DNA of 11,164 nucleotides from Methanospirillum hungatei (GTDB lineage Archaea > Halobacteriota > Methanomicrobia > Methanomicrobiales > Methanospirillaceae), in the NCBI RefSeq assembly GCF_020216685.1, contig NZ_JAIWNS010000178.1, positions 1 through 11,164 of the forward strand, given 5' to 3'. Positions 1-6,570 of this stretch are shown here, piece after piece. Numbering within the stretch: position 1 is the first letter of the stretch; each line of letters begins with the position of its first letter. The position numbers were made by a program, and so were the translations under genes. A model generated the notes under the pieces. That model was not told the DNA's origin and ran no database searches. It worked only from the letters and a program-made list of their open reading frames with translations.

Positions 1-155
1 GTGAATAAATCTCCAACGCGGACGGTAACCTGCAGTGATATGTTGGAAAGAAGAGATATGTTCTCCGTATATATGATACTTTAATCTGAATACAGATGCC
101 CTGCTCCAGCGGAGATAATAGGATACCATTTTTGTGATGATCATGAGCAATACGT
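1..155. other. Left-edge flank downstream of the MFS gene; possible start of another minus-strand gene
   Basis: This is the short stretch beyond the stop of the MFS gene. On the minus strand a frame beginning with ATG at 173-175, overlapping the MFS stop by 20 nt, stays open for 58 codons to the window edge. The peptide begins MLTYLNERIAHDHHKNG and I do not recognise it. A purine-rich GGGGCAGGG lies directly before the ATG. An open run of this length is not rare by chance, so it may be the beginning of a cotranscribed gene or nothing. No clear oligo-T terminator for the MFS gene is visible here. Confidence 0.2.
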
Positions 156-1361
156 TCATTCAGGTAGGTCAGCATCCCTGCCCCGTATCCTTCTCTGATC
201 AGGGTATCTGATGAACAACGCAAGAATCGGCGATAATGCGGTTGGAATTATCATGAGAAACATCGCATCCGGAAGGGAACCCATATTATCAGCAGCCCAG
301 CCGATGATCGCTGCTCCGATACCCCCAACCCCCACACAAAGACCTAAGGTAAGACCTGAAGCAAACCCTACGGAATCAGGCAGAAGTTCCTGCATCATAG
401 TGACCGAGGTGACATAACAGAAACATGCAAAGAATGAGTACATAAAGATACCACTATACATCAGCCATCCCTGACTTAGAAAGATAAGACAAAAAAAGGG
501 AACTGCAGCTGCAAAGCCGAACACCAGCATATTTTTCCGCCCATATCTGTCTGAAAGATATCCTCCGGCAATCTGGCCGGCAACACCTATAAAAAGCATT
601 ATTGTGACGATAAGTGATGTGGTTATAGTGTCCATACCATGCTGTCCGAGGATTAAGAGAGCCGGGAGGTAGGTAATTATTCCAACATAAGTCCAGGCTC
701 GAAGAGAACAGAGAAATACCACAAGACCGGCAGGAACCCACCAGTATCTCTCCTTTTTCTGCTTTGATACTGGCTTTTTCCTCTCATAATGAGCAGATAC
801 TAAAGTATTGAATTTTTTATCAACAGAATAGATCCAAACTGCTCCCAGTATCCCAGGAATTACCAGCCATGCGATGCTGGATAGCCCGAAGAAGGTTATC
901 ATTACTCCAGCGATGAGTGGGCCTATTGAGTAACTGATACTTCCACTTGTTGTAAAGATCGAGTTAAATATACCTCTCTTCTCTATTGGACTGAGCCGAT
1001 ACACTGATTCCATCGCTGCCGGGTGGAACAGTGCATTCCCAAGTGCTGCACCTGAAACCAGGGCCAGCATAAGAAGATAGTTATTTGTCAGGACTGCGAG
1101 GGATATCCCGGCACTTGATAGCAGTACGCATATCCATATGGGTACCTTTTTTCCAGTCCTGTCGCTGAACAGCCCTGCAACCGGCTGAACTAATGATGAT
1201 GTCACATTATAGGTAGTTACCATAAATCCTGCCAGAAAAAATGAGAGATTCATATTAGTAATCAGGACCGGAAGAATGATGGGCAGAAATGGTGAGTAGA
1301 GATCTACCAGGAAATGCCCCCCGATACTAGAATAAATCTTCTTTTTAGATTCTGTTACCAT
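156..1361 (-). CDS. MFS efflux transporter, fosmidomycin-resistance (Fsr) type
   Basis: A 401-residue integral membrane protein with about twelve hydrophobic segments in two halves, joined by a basic loop near residues 181-206. It is probably a proton-driven antiporter that exports a small molecule from the cytoplasm. Family features are a motif-A-like GLFSDRTGKK at 63-72, its second-half counterpart GYLSDRYGRK at 267-276, and ALFHPAAME near 110-118 followed by a glycine/serine-rich helix ending in SIGPLIAGV (145-153). The HP motif and the segment after it resemble the fosmidomycin-resistance Fsr branch of the MFS. The natural substrate cannot be read from the sequence. The gene starts 37 nt downstream of the binding-protein gene on the same strand, but the gap holds oligo-T tracts on the coding strand, so cotranscription may be partial. 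The start is ATG at 1361 with a weak GAGAG upstream. A role in exporting a metallophore or toxic compound is conceivable but unproven. Confidence 0.85.
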   Translation of the reverse strand: MVTESKKKIYSSIGGHFLVDLYSPFLPIILPVLITNMNLSFFLAGFMVTTYNVTSSLVQPVAGLFSDRTGKKVPIWICVLLSSAGISLAVLTNNYLLMLALVSGAALGNALFHPAAMESVYRLSPIEKRGIFNSIFTTSGSISYSIGPLIAGVMITFFGLSSIAWLVIPGILGAVWIYSVDKKFNTLVSAHYERKKPVSKQKKERYWWVPAGLVVFLCSLRAWTYVGIITYLPALLILGQHGMDTITTSLIVTIMLFIGVAGQIAGGYLSDRYGRKNMLVFGFAAAVPFFCLIFLSQGWLMYSGIFMYSFFACFCYVTSVTMMQELLPDSVGFASGLTLGLCVGVGGIGAAIIGWAADNMGSLPDAMFLMIIPTALSPILALFIRYPDQRRIRGRDADLPE

Positions 1362-1375
1362 GGATGAAATCTCTC

Positions 1376-1393
1376 AAAAAAATAAGGGAAAAA
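1376..1393 (-). terminator. Oligo-T tracts between binding-protein gene and MFS gene
   Basis: Read on the minus strand, the 37-nt spacer after the binding-protein stop carries a run of five T (1389-1393) and then a run of seven T (1376-1382). Archaeal RNA polymerase commonly terminates at such U-rich stretches without a hairpin. The tracts could end or reduce transcription before the MFS gene, whose leader they also form. No stem-loop is seen. Confidence 0.4.
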
Positions 1394-1398
1394 GGAGA

Positions 1399-2679
1399 TT
1401 ATGAGATTTGTGGGTAGATGAATATCCCGTCCTTCTTTACATCAAGACCCGGCACTTTCAGGAACCGATCTACATACTCCTGATGGATTGCATAAGGATC
1501 AATATCAGAAAGTTGATCCGGATAGAGAGCTTTTGCCATGTATAAGGCTCCAAGACAGTTGCTGTGTGAGACGATATTCACATCAAGGAGATAGACTTTG
1601 TTATTCTTGACCGCATCAAGTTTATCAAATCCAGGTCTGCTCTTTATGCGATCAAGTTCTGCCTGGGCCGCATTCTTGTCAGTATACCCATATCCGAGTG
1701 CTTCATCAATGTCTTCCATAACAATAGCTTCCGGATTCTTCGCTATGACCACTTCTGGATCAATCTCGAAGTAGGACGCAGTATCCATGATCTTTCCAGC
1801 GGTATCTTTCGTATTCTGGGTCATGGTATCTGCTCCGAGGAACTGTAATGTCTTGATTGTCGGACAATCATTGCCACCACTTCCAAGAGCTCCGTTCTTT
1901 CGTGGGTACAGATAAATGACTTTTGTCTTCTCATCTTCAGATAATCCTGCTACCTTGTCATGAATGCTTCCGAGAGTTCCTCCCATCCAGTTGACATACT
2001 CTTCTGCAGTTGATGGAGAACCGGTCAGATATCCAAGCATCTTCGAATAACCAAGGCTGTTCTGAATATCACCATGGTAAATCATAGCCAACGGAGTCAA
2101 GCCTGATTCCTGTAATTTTTTCATCAGTCCTTCATCAAAATACTGATTATTCACAATCAGGTCAGGCTTGAGAGCAATAAGTGCTTCCATGTCCGGTTCT
2201 TCTGCAGAACCCAGATTCTTTTGCTTGCTGATAGTTGGAAGAATAATATCCCGGTTTACGGTATTCTCATCAATTCCTACGATCTTGTCCCCGACTCCGA
2301 TAACCTGTGCATTTTCTGCGATCATCCGGTCAAGAGTAATGAGCCTTTGTACCGGGGTCTTTACTTTTACTGGTTGTTTGAAGGCATCCTGTACCCACAT
2401 TTCTGTCGCAGTTCCATCGATGATCTTCTGTACCTGCTCAGCGTCTGCACTATCTACTTTTCCATCCTGATTGGCATCTGCAAGTGGAGTGGATGCTGTT
2501 TTTCCAGCGGCAATTTCGTTGATAAGATCAATATCCTGCTGGTCAATGTTCATATCTGAATTCGCATTTCCAAAAATATACAGGGTAAATTCCATCCCTG
2601 ATGCAGATCCTGTAGTCGTCAGACAACAAAGAGTGAGGAGTGTTAAGAGCACTCCTCCATAGATACACCATTTTTTCAT
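1399..2679 (-). CDS. FecB/BtuF-type substrate-binding protein with N-terminal dockerin domain
   Basis: A 426-residue exported solute receptor for a type II ABC importer, expected to hand an iron complex, haem or corrinoid to the permease encoded divergently at 2825-3913. Residues 1-27 form a signal peptide (basic MKK, hydrophobic core, then TTGSASG). The TLCC segment is not a good lipobox. Residues 37-90 are a type I dockerin-like pair of calcium loops: N38, N40, D42, N44, D46, D49 and then D68, N70, D72, G73, D76, D79. The rest is a PF01497-type periplasmic-binding fold, with VQRLITLDRMIAENAQVIGVG (110-130, strand and helix), the hallmark GSAEEPDMEALIALKPDLIV (157-176), and a C-terminal YMAKALYPDQLSDIDPYAIH stretch (380-399). 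The start is supported by GGTAGTGAT just upstream of the ATG. The dockerin could bind calcium for folding or tether the protein to a cohesin; no cohesin is visible here. The substrate is not determinable from the sequence. Confidence 0.9.
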   Translation of the reverse strand: MKKWCIYGGVLLTLLTLCCLTTTGSASGMEFTLYIFGNANSDMNIDQQDIDLINEIAAGKTASTPLADANQDGKVDSADAEQVQKIIDGTATEMWVQDAFKQPVKVKTPVQRLITLDRMIAENAQVIGVGDKIVGIDENTVNRDIILPTISKQKNLGSAEEPDMEALIALKPDLIVNNQYFDEGLMKKLQESGLTPLAMIYHGDIQNSLGYSKMLGYLTGSPSTAEEYVNWMGGTLGSIHDKVAGLSEDEKTKVIYLYPRKNGALGSGGNDCPTIKTLQFLGADTMTQNTKDTAGKIMDTASYFEIDPEVVIAKNPEAIVMEDIDEALGYGYTDKNAAQAELDRIKSRPGFDKLDAVKNNKVYLLDVNIVSHSNCLGALYMAKALYPDQLSDIDPYAIHQEYVDRFLKVPGLDVKKDGIFIYPQIS

Positions 2680-2716
2680 ACTAAATCACTACCTATCAAT
2701 TTATGTTATGATCAAA

Positions 2717-2726
2717 TTTAAATATA
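2717..2726. promoter_or_regulatory. TATA element in the divergent intergenic region
   Basis: TTTAAATATA is the best archaeal TATA-box match between the divergent genes, preceded on the plus strand by an A-rich possible BRE (ATCAAA, 2711-2716). In the plus direction it predicts a start site near 2747 and a leader of about 78 nt before ATG 2825. Because the box is close to palindromic, it could also serve the minus strand, with a start near 2695 and a leader of about 16 nt that would still contain the GGTAGTGAT ribosome-binding site. No convincing metalloregulator operator was identified. Confidence 0.45.
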
Positions 2727-2793
2727 GCACAATCATTCATACCTTATTTCAAAATAGTAATATTGCATCCCAACACATTTCTATGAACGATCA

Positions 2794-2810
2794 TCAGGGG
2801 GTATCCCTGA
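2794..2810 (+). promoter_or_regulatory. Inverted repeat abutting the permease ribosome-binding site
   Basis: TCAGGG and CCCTGA form a perfect 6-bp inverted repeat around a 5-nt loop (GGTAT) in the predicted leader of the permease gene. Its 3' arm overlaps the first GAGGT (2809-2813), the better-spaced ribosome-binding candidate for ATG 2825. Two TGAGGT copies occur 10 nt apart (2808-2813 and 2818-2823). It could be a small RNA hairpin tuning translation or a protein-binding palindrome. It is too small to be a known riboswitch. Confidence 0.3.
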
Positions 2811-2824
2811 GGTATTGTGAGGTC

Positions 2825-3913
2825 ATGAGTCAACATAACCCGGAAAATTCTCAAAGTAATGCTTCAATGTCTGAAATACAATCCTCGTATTATCGGTATC
2901 ATTCTCGAAAGGTCCTGTTTCTTCTCTCCGTTTCATTTGGAATTCTATTTTTGGTTGGGATAGCGGCATCTTTTGGATCCTATGAGCTGGATCTTGTTAC
3001 GGTATACACCACAATATTTGCAGGCATTTTTCCCGGGATGGGAATACCAGAATCTGTTGCGAATACAATAATATGGGATATCCGACTCCCAAGAATATCC
3101 ATGGCCATTGTATGCGGGGCAAGTCTTGGTGTAGCTGGTGCAATACTGCAGGGAGTGCTTCGAAACCCGCTTGCTGAACCATTTACCTTAGGGATATCTT
3201 CAGCTGCCGCGATGGGCGCATCCCTTGCAATCATCGGGGGGCTAAAATTATTTGGAGCATACAGTGTGGTCCTCAATGCATTCATAAGTGCATTTCTTGC
3301 TACCATGGTCATTTACTCCATTGCAAAAAGTAAAGGAATGACCCCGGAAGCGATAATTCTTGCTGGTATTGCTATCATGTTCCTTTTGGATGCGGTTACG
3401 TCATTTATGCAATACCTCGGAACAGCCGAACAGGTACAGGCCGTGGTCTTCTGGATGATGGGAAGTGTATCGGTAGCCAATTGGGAGACTGTTTTTATTG
3501 TTTTTTGCATTGCAGTCATAGCCATCCCGTATCTCATCTACAAGGCATCAGATCTCACCATTATAGGAGCCGGAGATGAAACCGCTCACAGCCTGGGAAT
3601 AAATGTGGAGCATGTACGGATGCGAACACTTATATTTGCTGCTCTTCTCACCGCTTCAGTCACTGCTTTTTGTGGAATCATCGGATTTGTAGGGCTGGTT
3701 TCCCCACATATCACAAGGATGGCTATCGGGGGAGATAACCGGTATGTGATTCCAGGATCTGCCCTTGTCGGAGGAATTCTCCTTCTGGGTGCTGATACCG
3801 TTGCTCGAACGATCCTTGCCCCAATGATTTTACCAGTGGGTATTATGACCGCCCTTGTGGGTGTTCCCTTCTTTATGTTTCTTTTTATGCGAAAGAGGAA
3901 AGAATTATGGTAA
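2825..3913 (+). CDS. FecCD/BtuC-type ABC importer permease
   Basis: A 362-residue inner-membrane permease of the FecCD family, expected to form a homodimeric channel for an iron complex, haem or corrinoid with the ATPase at 3907-4734. The reading frame is open from an ATG at 2708, but that codon lies upstream of the TATA element, so I place the start at ATG 2825, where GAGGT at 2809-2813 sits 11 nt upstream and the length matches the family. ATGs at 2783 and 2867 lack a comparable site. A hydrophilic N-terminus of about 28 residues precedes the first membrane helix. Family motifs, in order, are RLPRI, CGASLGVAGAILQGVLRNPLAEP, FWMMGS, GIIGFVGLVSPHITR, and the C-terminal LPVGIMTALVGVPFF before a basic tail. 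About ten membrane helices can be counted. The stop overlaps the ATPase start by 7 nt, pointing to translational coupling. Confidence 0.92.
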   Translation: MSQHNPENSQSNASMSEIQSSYYRYHSRKVLFLLSVSFGILFLVGIAASFGSYELDLVTVYTTIFAGIFPGMGIPESVANTIIWDIRLPRISMAIVCGASLGVAGAILQGVLRNPLAEPFTLGISSAAAMGASLAIIGGLKLFGAYSVVLNAFISAFLATMVIYSIAKSKGMTPEAIILAGIAIMFLLDAVTSFMQYLGTAEQVQAVVFWMMGSVSVANWETVFIVFCIAVIAIPYLIYKASDLTIIGAGDETAHSLGINVEHVRMRTLIFAALLTASVTAFCGIIGFVGLVSPHITRMAIGGDNRYVIPGSALVGGILLLGADTVARTILAPMILPVGIMTALVGVPFFMFLFMRKRKELW

Positions 3914-4734
3914 ATCTAGAAATTAACGATGTCAGTTTCAGTTATCCGGGTGCTGATATTCTCCACAATATCACCTTTTCTATCGGACCTGGAGAGATGA
4001 CCGGATTAATCGGACCAAATGGATCAGGGAAAAGTACCCTCATTAAATGCATTGATACCATATTAAAACCAAAAGGCTCGATTCTATTAAGCGGGAAGGA
4101 CATTCTGACTATGCCCCGGGTTGATCTGGCAAAAAGTATCGGACTGGTTCCGCAGCATGGTACCAGTGCAATGGACTCAACTGTCTTTGAAACTGTTCTG
4201 ATGGGCAGAAGGCCTCATGCTGCCTGGAGAATCAGTGAAGAGGATATTAACAAGGTTGCAAATGCTCTCGAACGTCTGGGTATAGGGGATATGGCAATGA
4301 GGGATTTTTCAAGTTTGTCCGGAGGACAGAAACAGATGGTCCTTCTGGCCCGGGCAATATGCCAGGAACCGGAAGTGCTCCTTCTTGATGAACCAACATC
4401 AGCCCTAGATATCAGACACCAGCTCGAAGTTCTGGAAATTGTCAATCATCTGGTAAAAGAACGGAATATGTCAGCGATCATTGCGTTACATGACCTGAAT
4501 CTTGGTGCCCGGTATACTGATTCAATGGTAATGCTTCGGCAGGGTGTTATCTTTTCTGCCGGAAGCCCGGTGGACCTGTATACTCCGGAAATGATTGAAG
4601 AGGTGTATGGAGTAAAAGCAGAGATCATTTCAGTTCATGGAAAACCTCACGTGGTTCCGATTCGACCGGTGGAATACGGGCATTTTCATCCGGATGATTA
4701 CAAAGCAGAAGTCAGCATGGAGATACCGGCCTGA
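3907..4734 (+). CDS. FecE/BtuD-type ABC importer ATPase
   Basis: A 275-residue cytoplasmic ATPase that would power the FecCD-type permease. All catalytic elements are intact: Walker A GPNGSGKST at 36-44, Q-loop Q83 in LVPQ, the canonical signature LSGGQ at 137-141, Walker B ending in D161 with catalytic E162 (DEPTSALD), and switch histidine H195 in ALHDLNL. The AxxHDLN motif and the overall layout are typical of the iron-siderophore/haem/vitamin B12 importer ATPases. The C-terminal 30 residues after the core fold include a short histidine-bearing stretch (EYGHFHPDD), not assigned a role. The start overlaps the permease by 7 nt with GAGGAAAG upstream, and the stop abuts the ATG of the next gene, so the gene is embedded in an operon. 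Confidence 0.95.
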   Translation: MVNLEINDVSFSYPGADILHNITFSIGPGEMTGLIGPNGSGKSTLIKCIDTILKPKGSILLSGKDILTMPRVDLAKSIGLVPQHGTSAMDSTVFETVLMGRRPHAAWRISEEDINKVANALERLGIGDMAMRDFSSLSGGQKQMVLLARAICQEPEVLLLDEPTSALDIRHQLEVLEIVNHLVKERNMSAIIALHDLNLGARYTDSMVMLRQGVIFSAGSPVDLYTPEMIEEVYGVKAEIISVHGKPHVVPIRPVEYGHFHPDDYKAEVSMEIPA

Positions 4735-6570
4735 ATGTCTCATGCAGAAAACCTCTGTCCCCGGGACATCGGGGATGAGTCACTCCTTTATCAGGTTGCA
4801 TCACTCTGTATTGATTTCAGGTTTATCCGTCTGATACCCGGCCTGAAGATTCGGGTAGTCCGGACCTTCATTGCTGCTCTTTTGAGCTCTGTAGCCTCGA
4901 TTCTGTTGCTGTTTTACGTAAGTATTTTCATTTCCGGACTTATTGAGGGGCAATCACCCGGTACCATGTCACCTGTTATCGTTGCAATGGGAGGTATGCT
5001 CCTGCTCCGGGTCATATCTGAAGTCTATCGGGAACGTTCAGCTCACGATACCGCCGGTCTGATGAAGCGATCATTGCGATCACTGCTCTATCAGAAAATT
5101 CTCTCCTTAGGTCCAGCATACACAGATCAGAAAGATTCCGGATCTATAGCGGCTGTTTTTGTTGATGGAACAGAGCAGCTGGAGCAGTATGTTGCATATT
5201 ATATACCTTACATCCTGCTTTGCATGCTGGTCCCACTCTACCTTTTTATTGCATTTGCATTGTTAATCGATACCATAACGGCATGTATTCTACTCGTCTT
5301 TGTACCTCTGGTTCCTCTCGCAATCATGATATCAAACCGGGAGAGCAGGGTGAAAAGAACAGATGTATGGCGGGATTACAAGGCACTCAGTTCCTATTAT
5401 ACCGAAAGCCTGCAGGGATTACCTACCCTGAAATTATTCAATCAGCATGTTTCCCGAGCCGGTGAGATACGAAAAAAGGCAGAGCAGTTAAGCAGTACCT
5501 ATGTCAGGCGTCTTCGCATTGGTCTCCTGGTCAGTCTGATAACAGATATGATCCCGTATCTTGGGTATGGTGCTGCCATGCTCTATGTCTGCATACAATT
5601 GAGTAGTGGATATATGCAGACCGGACAGGTCATGCTTGTCCTCTTACTCGGTCCGGTTTTCTTTGAGCATATCATTCATCTGGGCCAGTATTATCATAAC
5701 AGTGTAAATGCGAAGAGTACCATTCAATCCATTCTTTCACTCATTACAAGTGACCCGAGCATCAAAGAACCAGAGAATACACCAATACCCTCCCTTCCCC
5801 GTCCATGGTCGATCCGGTTTTCTGATGTGTCTTTTTCATATGAACCTGGCCGTCCGGTCCTGAATCACTGTTCGTTTTCCATACAGGAGGGTGAAATGGT
5901 TGCCCTGGTCGGCGCCTCCGGAGCAGGAAAAAGTACGATTGTTGATTTACTCTTCCGGTATTATGATGCAGAACAGGGTGAGATCGAGATATGTGGTCTG
6001 CCGATTCGTTCAATTCCTCTTGATCTGCTTCGGAGTCATCTCTCCCTGGTCTCACAGGATACGTATTTGTTCCATGATACCGTGAGAAACAACCTTCTCT
6101 TTGGAAACCCTGATGCGAATGATGCTGATATTGAGAAGGCAGTCCAAATCTCCCGCCTTGATGATTTTATCCAATCGTTGCCCCAGGGGTTAGATACTAT
6201 TGCCGGGGAACGTGGATTACGTTTTTCCGGAGGTGAGAGACAACGGATTGCAATCGGGCGGGCAATACTCAAAGATGCACCGATTCTGATTCTTGATGAA
6301 CCCACTGCAAGTGTGGATGCAGAGAGTGAACGGCATATCAGGGATGGTATCCGAACCCTCCAGTCAGGACGGACGGTCCTGGTCATCGCTCACCGCCTGT
6401 CCACGATACGGGATGCAACCCGGATTCTGGTCATGGAAGGCGGAAGTATTGTTGAGTCAGGAACCCATGAGGAACTGATACAGCACCATGGCAGATATGC
6501 AGAACTGGTAAAGGCCCAGGATCTTGCCGGGGGAGCAGCGATTTCACATCAGGGAGGGAGTGTATCATGA
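4735..6570 (+). CDS. CydD-like ABC exporter half-transporter, pair A subunit 1
   Basis: A 611-residue membrane-ATPase fusion (type IV/exporter fold). The membrane domain covers roughly residues 45-320 with six predicted helices, and the ATPase domain about 355-590. The loop SLQGLPTLKLFN and the preceding WRDYKALSSYY are typical of the CydD branch of heterodimeric exporters. ATPase motifs are A-loop Y369, Walker A GASGAGKST (393-401), Q441, signature FSGGE (497-501, F replacing the usual L), D521/E522 (DEPTAS) and H553. It begins right after the upstream ATPase stop (TGAATG) and overlaps the next gene by 4 nt (ATGA), so it probably forms a heterodimer with that product. E. coli CydDC has been linked to thiol export and haem handling. 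The Fec-type neighbours here hint at iron or haem, but YbtPQ/IrtAB-like metallophore uptake is also possible. No cytochrome bd genes are in view. Confidence 0.85.
   Translation: MSHAENLCPRDIGDESLLYQVASLCIDFRFIRLIPGLKIRVVRTFIAALLSSVASILLLFYVSIFISGLIEGQSPGTMSPVIVAMGGMLLLRVISEVYRERSAHDTAGLMKRSLRSLLYQKILSLGPAYTDQKDSGSIAAVFVDGTEQLEQYVAYYIPYILLCMLVPLYLFIAFALLIDTITACILLVFVPLVPLAIMISNRESRVKRTDVWRDYKALSSYYTESLQGLPTLKLFNQHVSRAGEIRKKAEQLSSTYVRRLRIGLLVSLITDMIPYLGYGAAMLYVCIQLSSGYMQTGQVMLVLLLGPVFFEHIIHLGQYYHNSVNAKSTIQSILSLITSDPSIKEPENTPIPSLPRPWSIRFSDVSFSYEPGRPVLNHCSFSIQEGEMVALVGASGAGKSTIVDLLFRYYDAEQGEIEICGLPIRSIPLDLLRSHLSLVSQDTYLFHDTVRNNLLFGNPDANDADIEKAVQISRLDDFIQSLPQGLDTIAGERGLRFSGGERQRIAIGRAILKDAPILILDEPTASVDAESERHIRDGIRTLQSGRTVLVIAHRLSTIRDATRILVMEGGSIVESGTHEELIQHHGRYAELVKAQDLAGGAAISHQGGSVS

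Noticed and set aside
2168..2662. Plus-strand frames opposite the binding-protein gene
   Set aside because: They lie wholly antisense to a well-supported gene with clear family motifs, and their translations show no domain signature.
2748..2824. Cobalamin or other known riboswitch upstream of the permease
   Set aside because: The predicted leader is about 78 nt and lacks the conserved multi-helix elements of known riboswitches; only a 6-bp hairpin is seen.
2980..3537. Minus-strand frames opposite the FecCD-type permease
   Set aside because: They are shadows of the permease coding sequence, with no ribosome-binding site or recognisable protein features.
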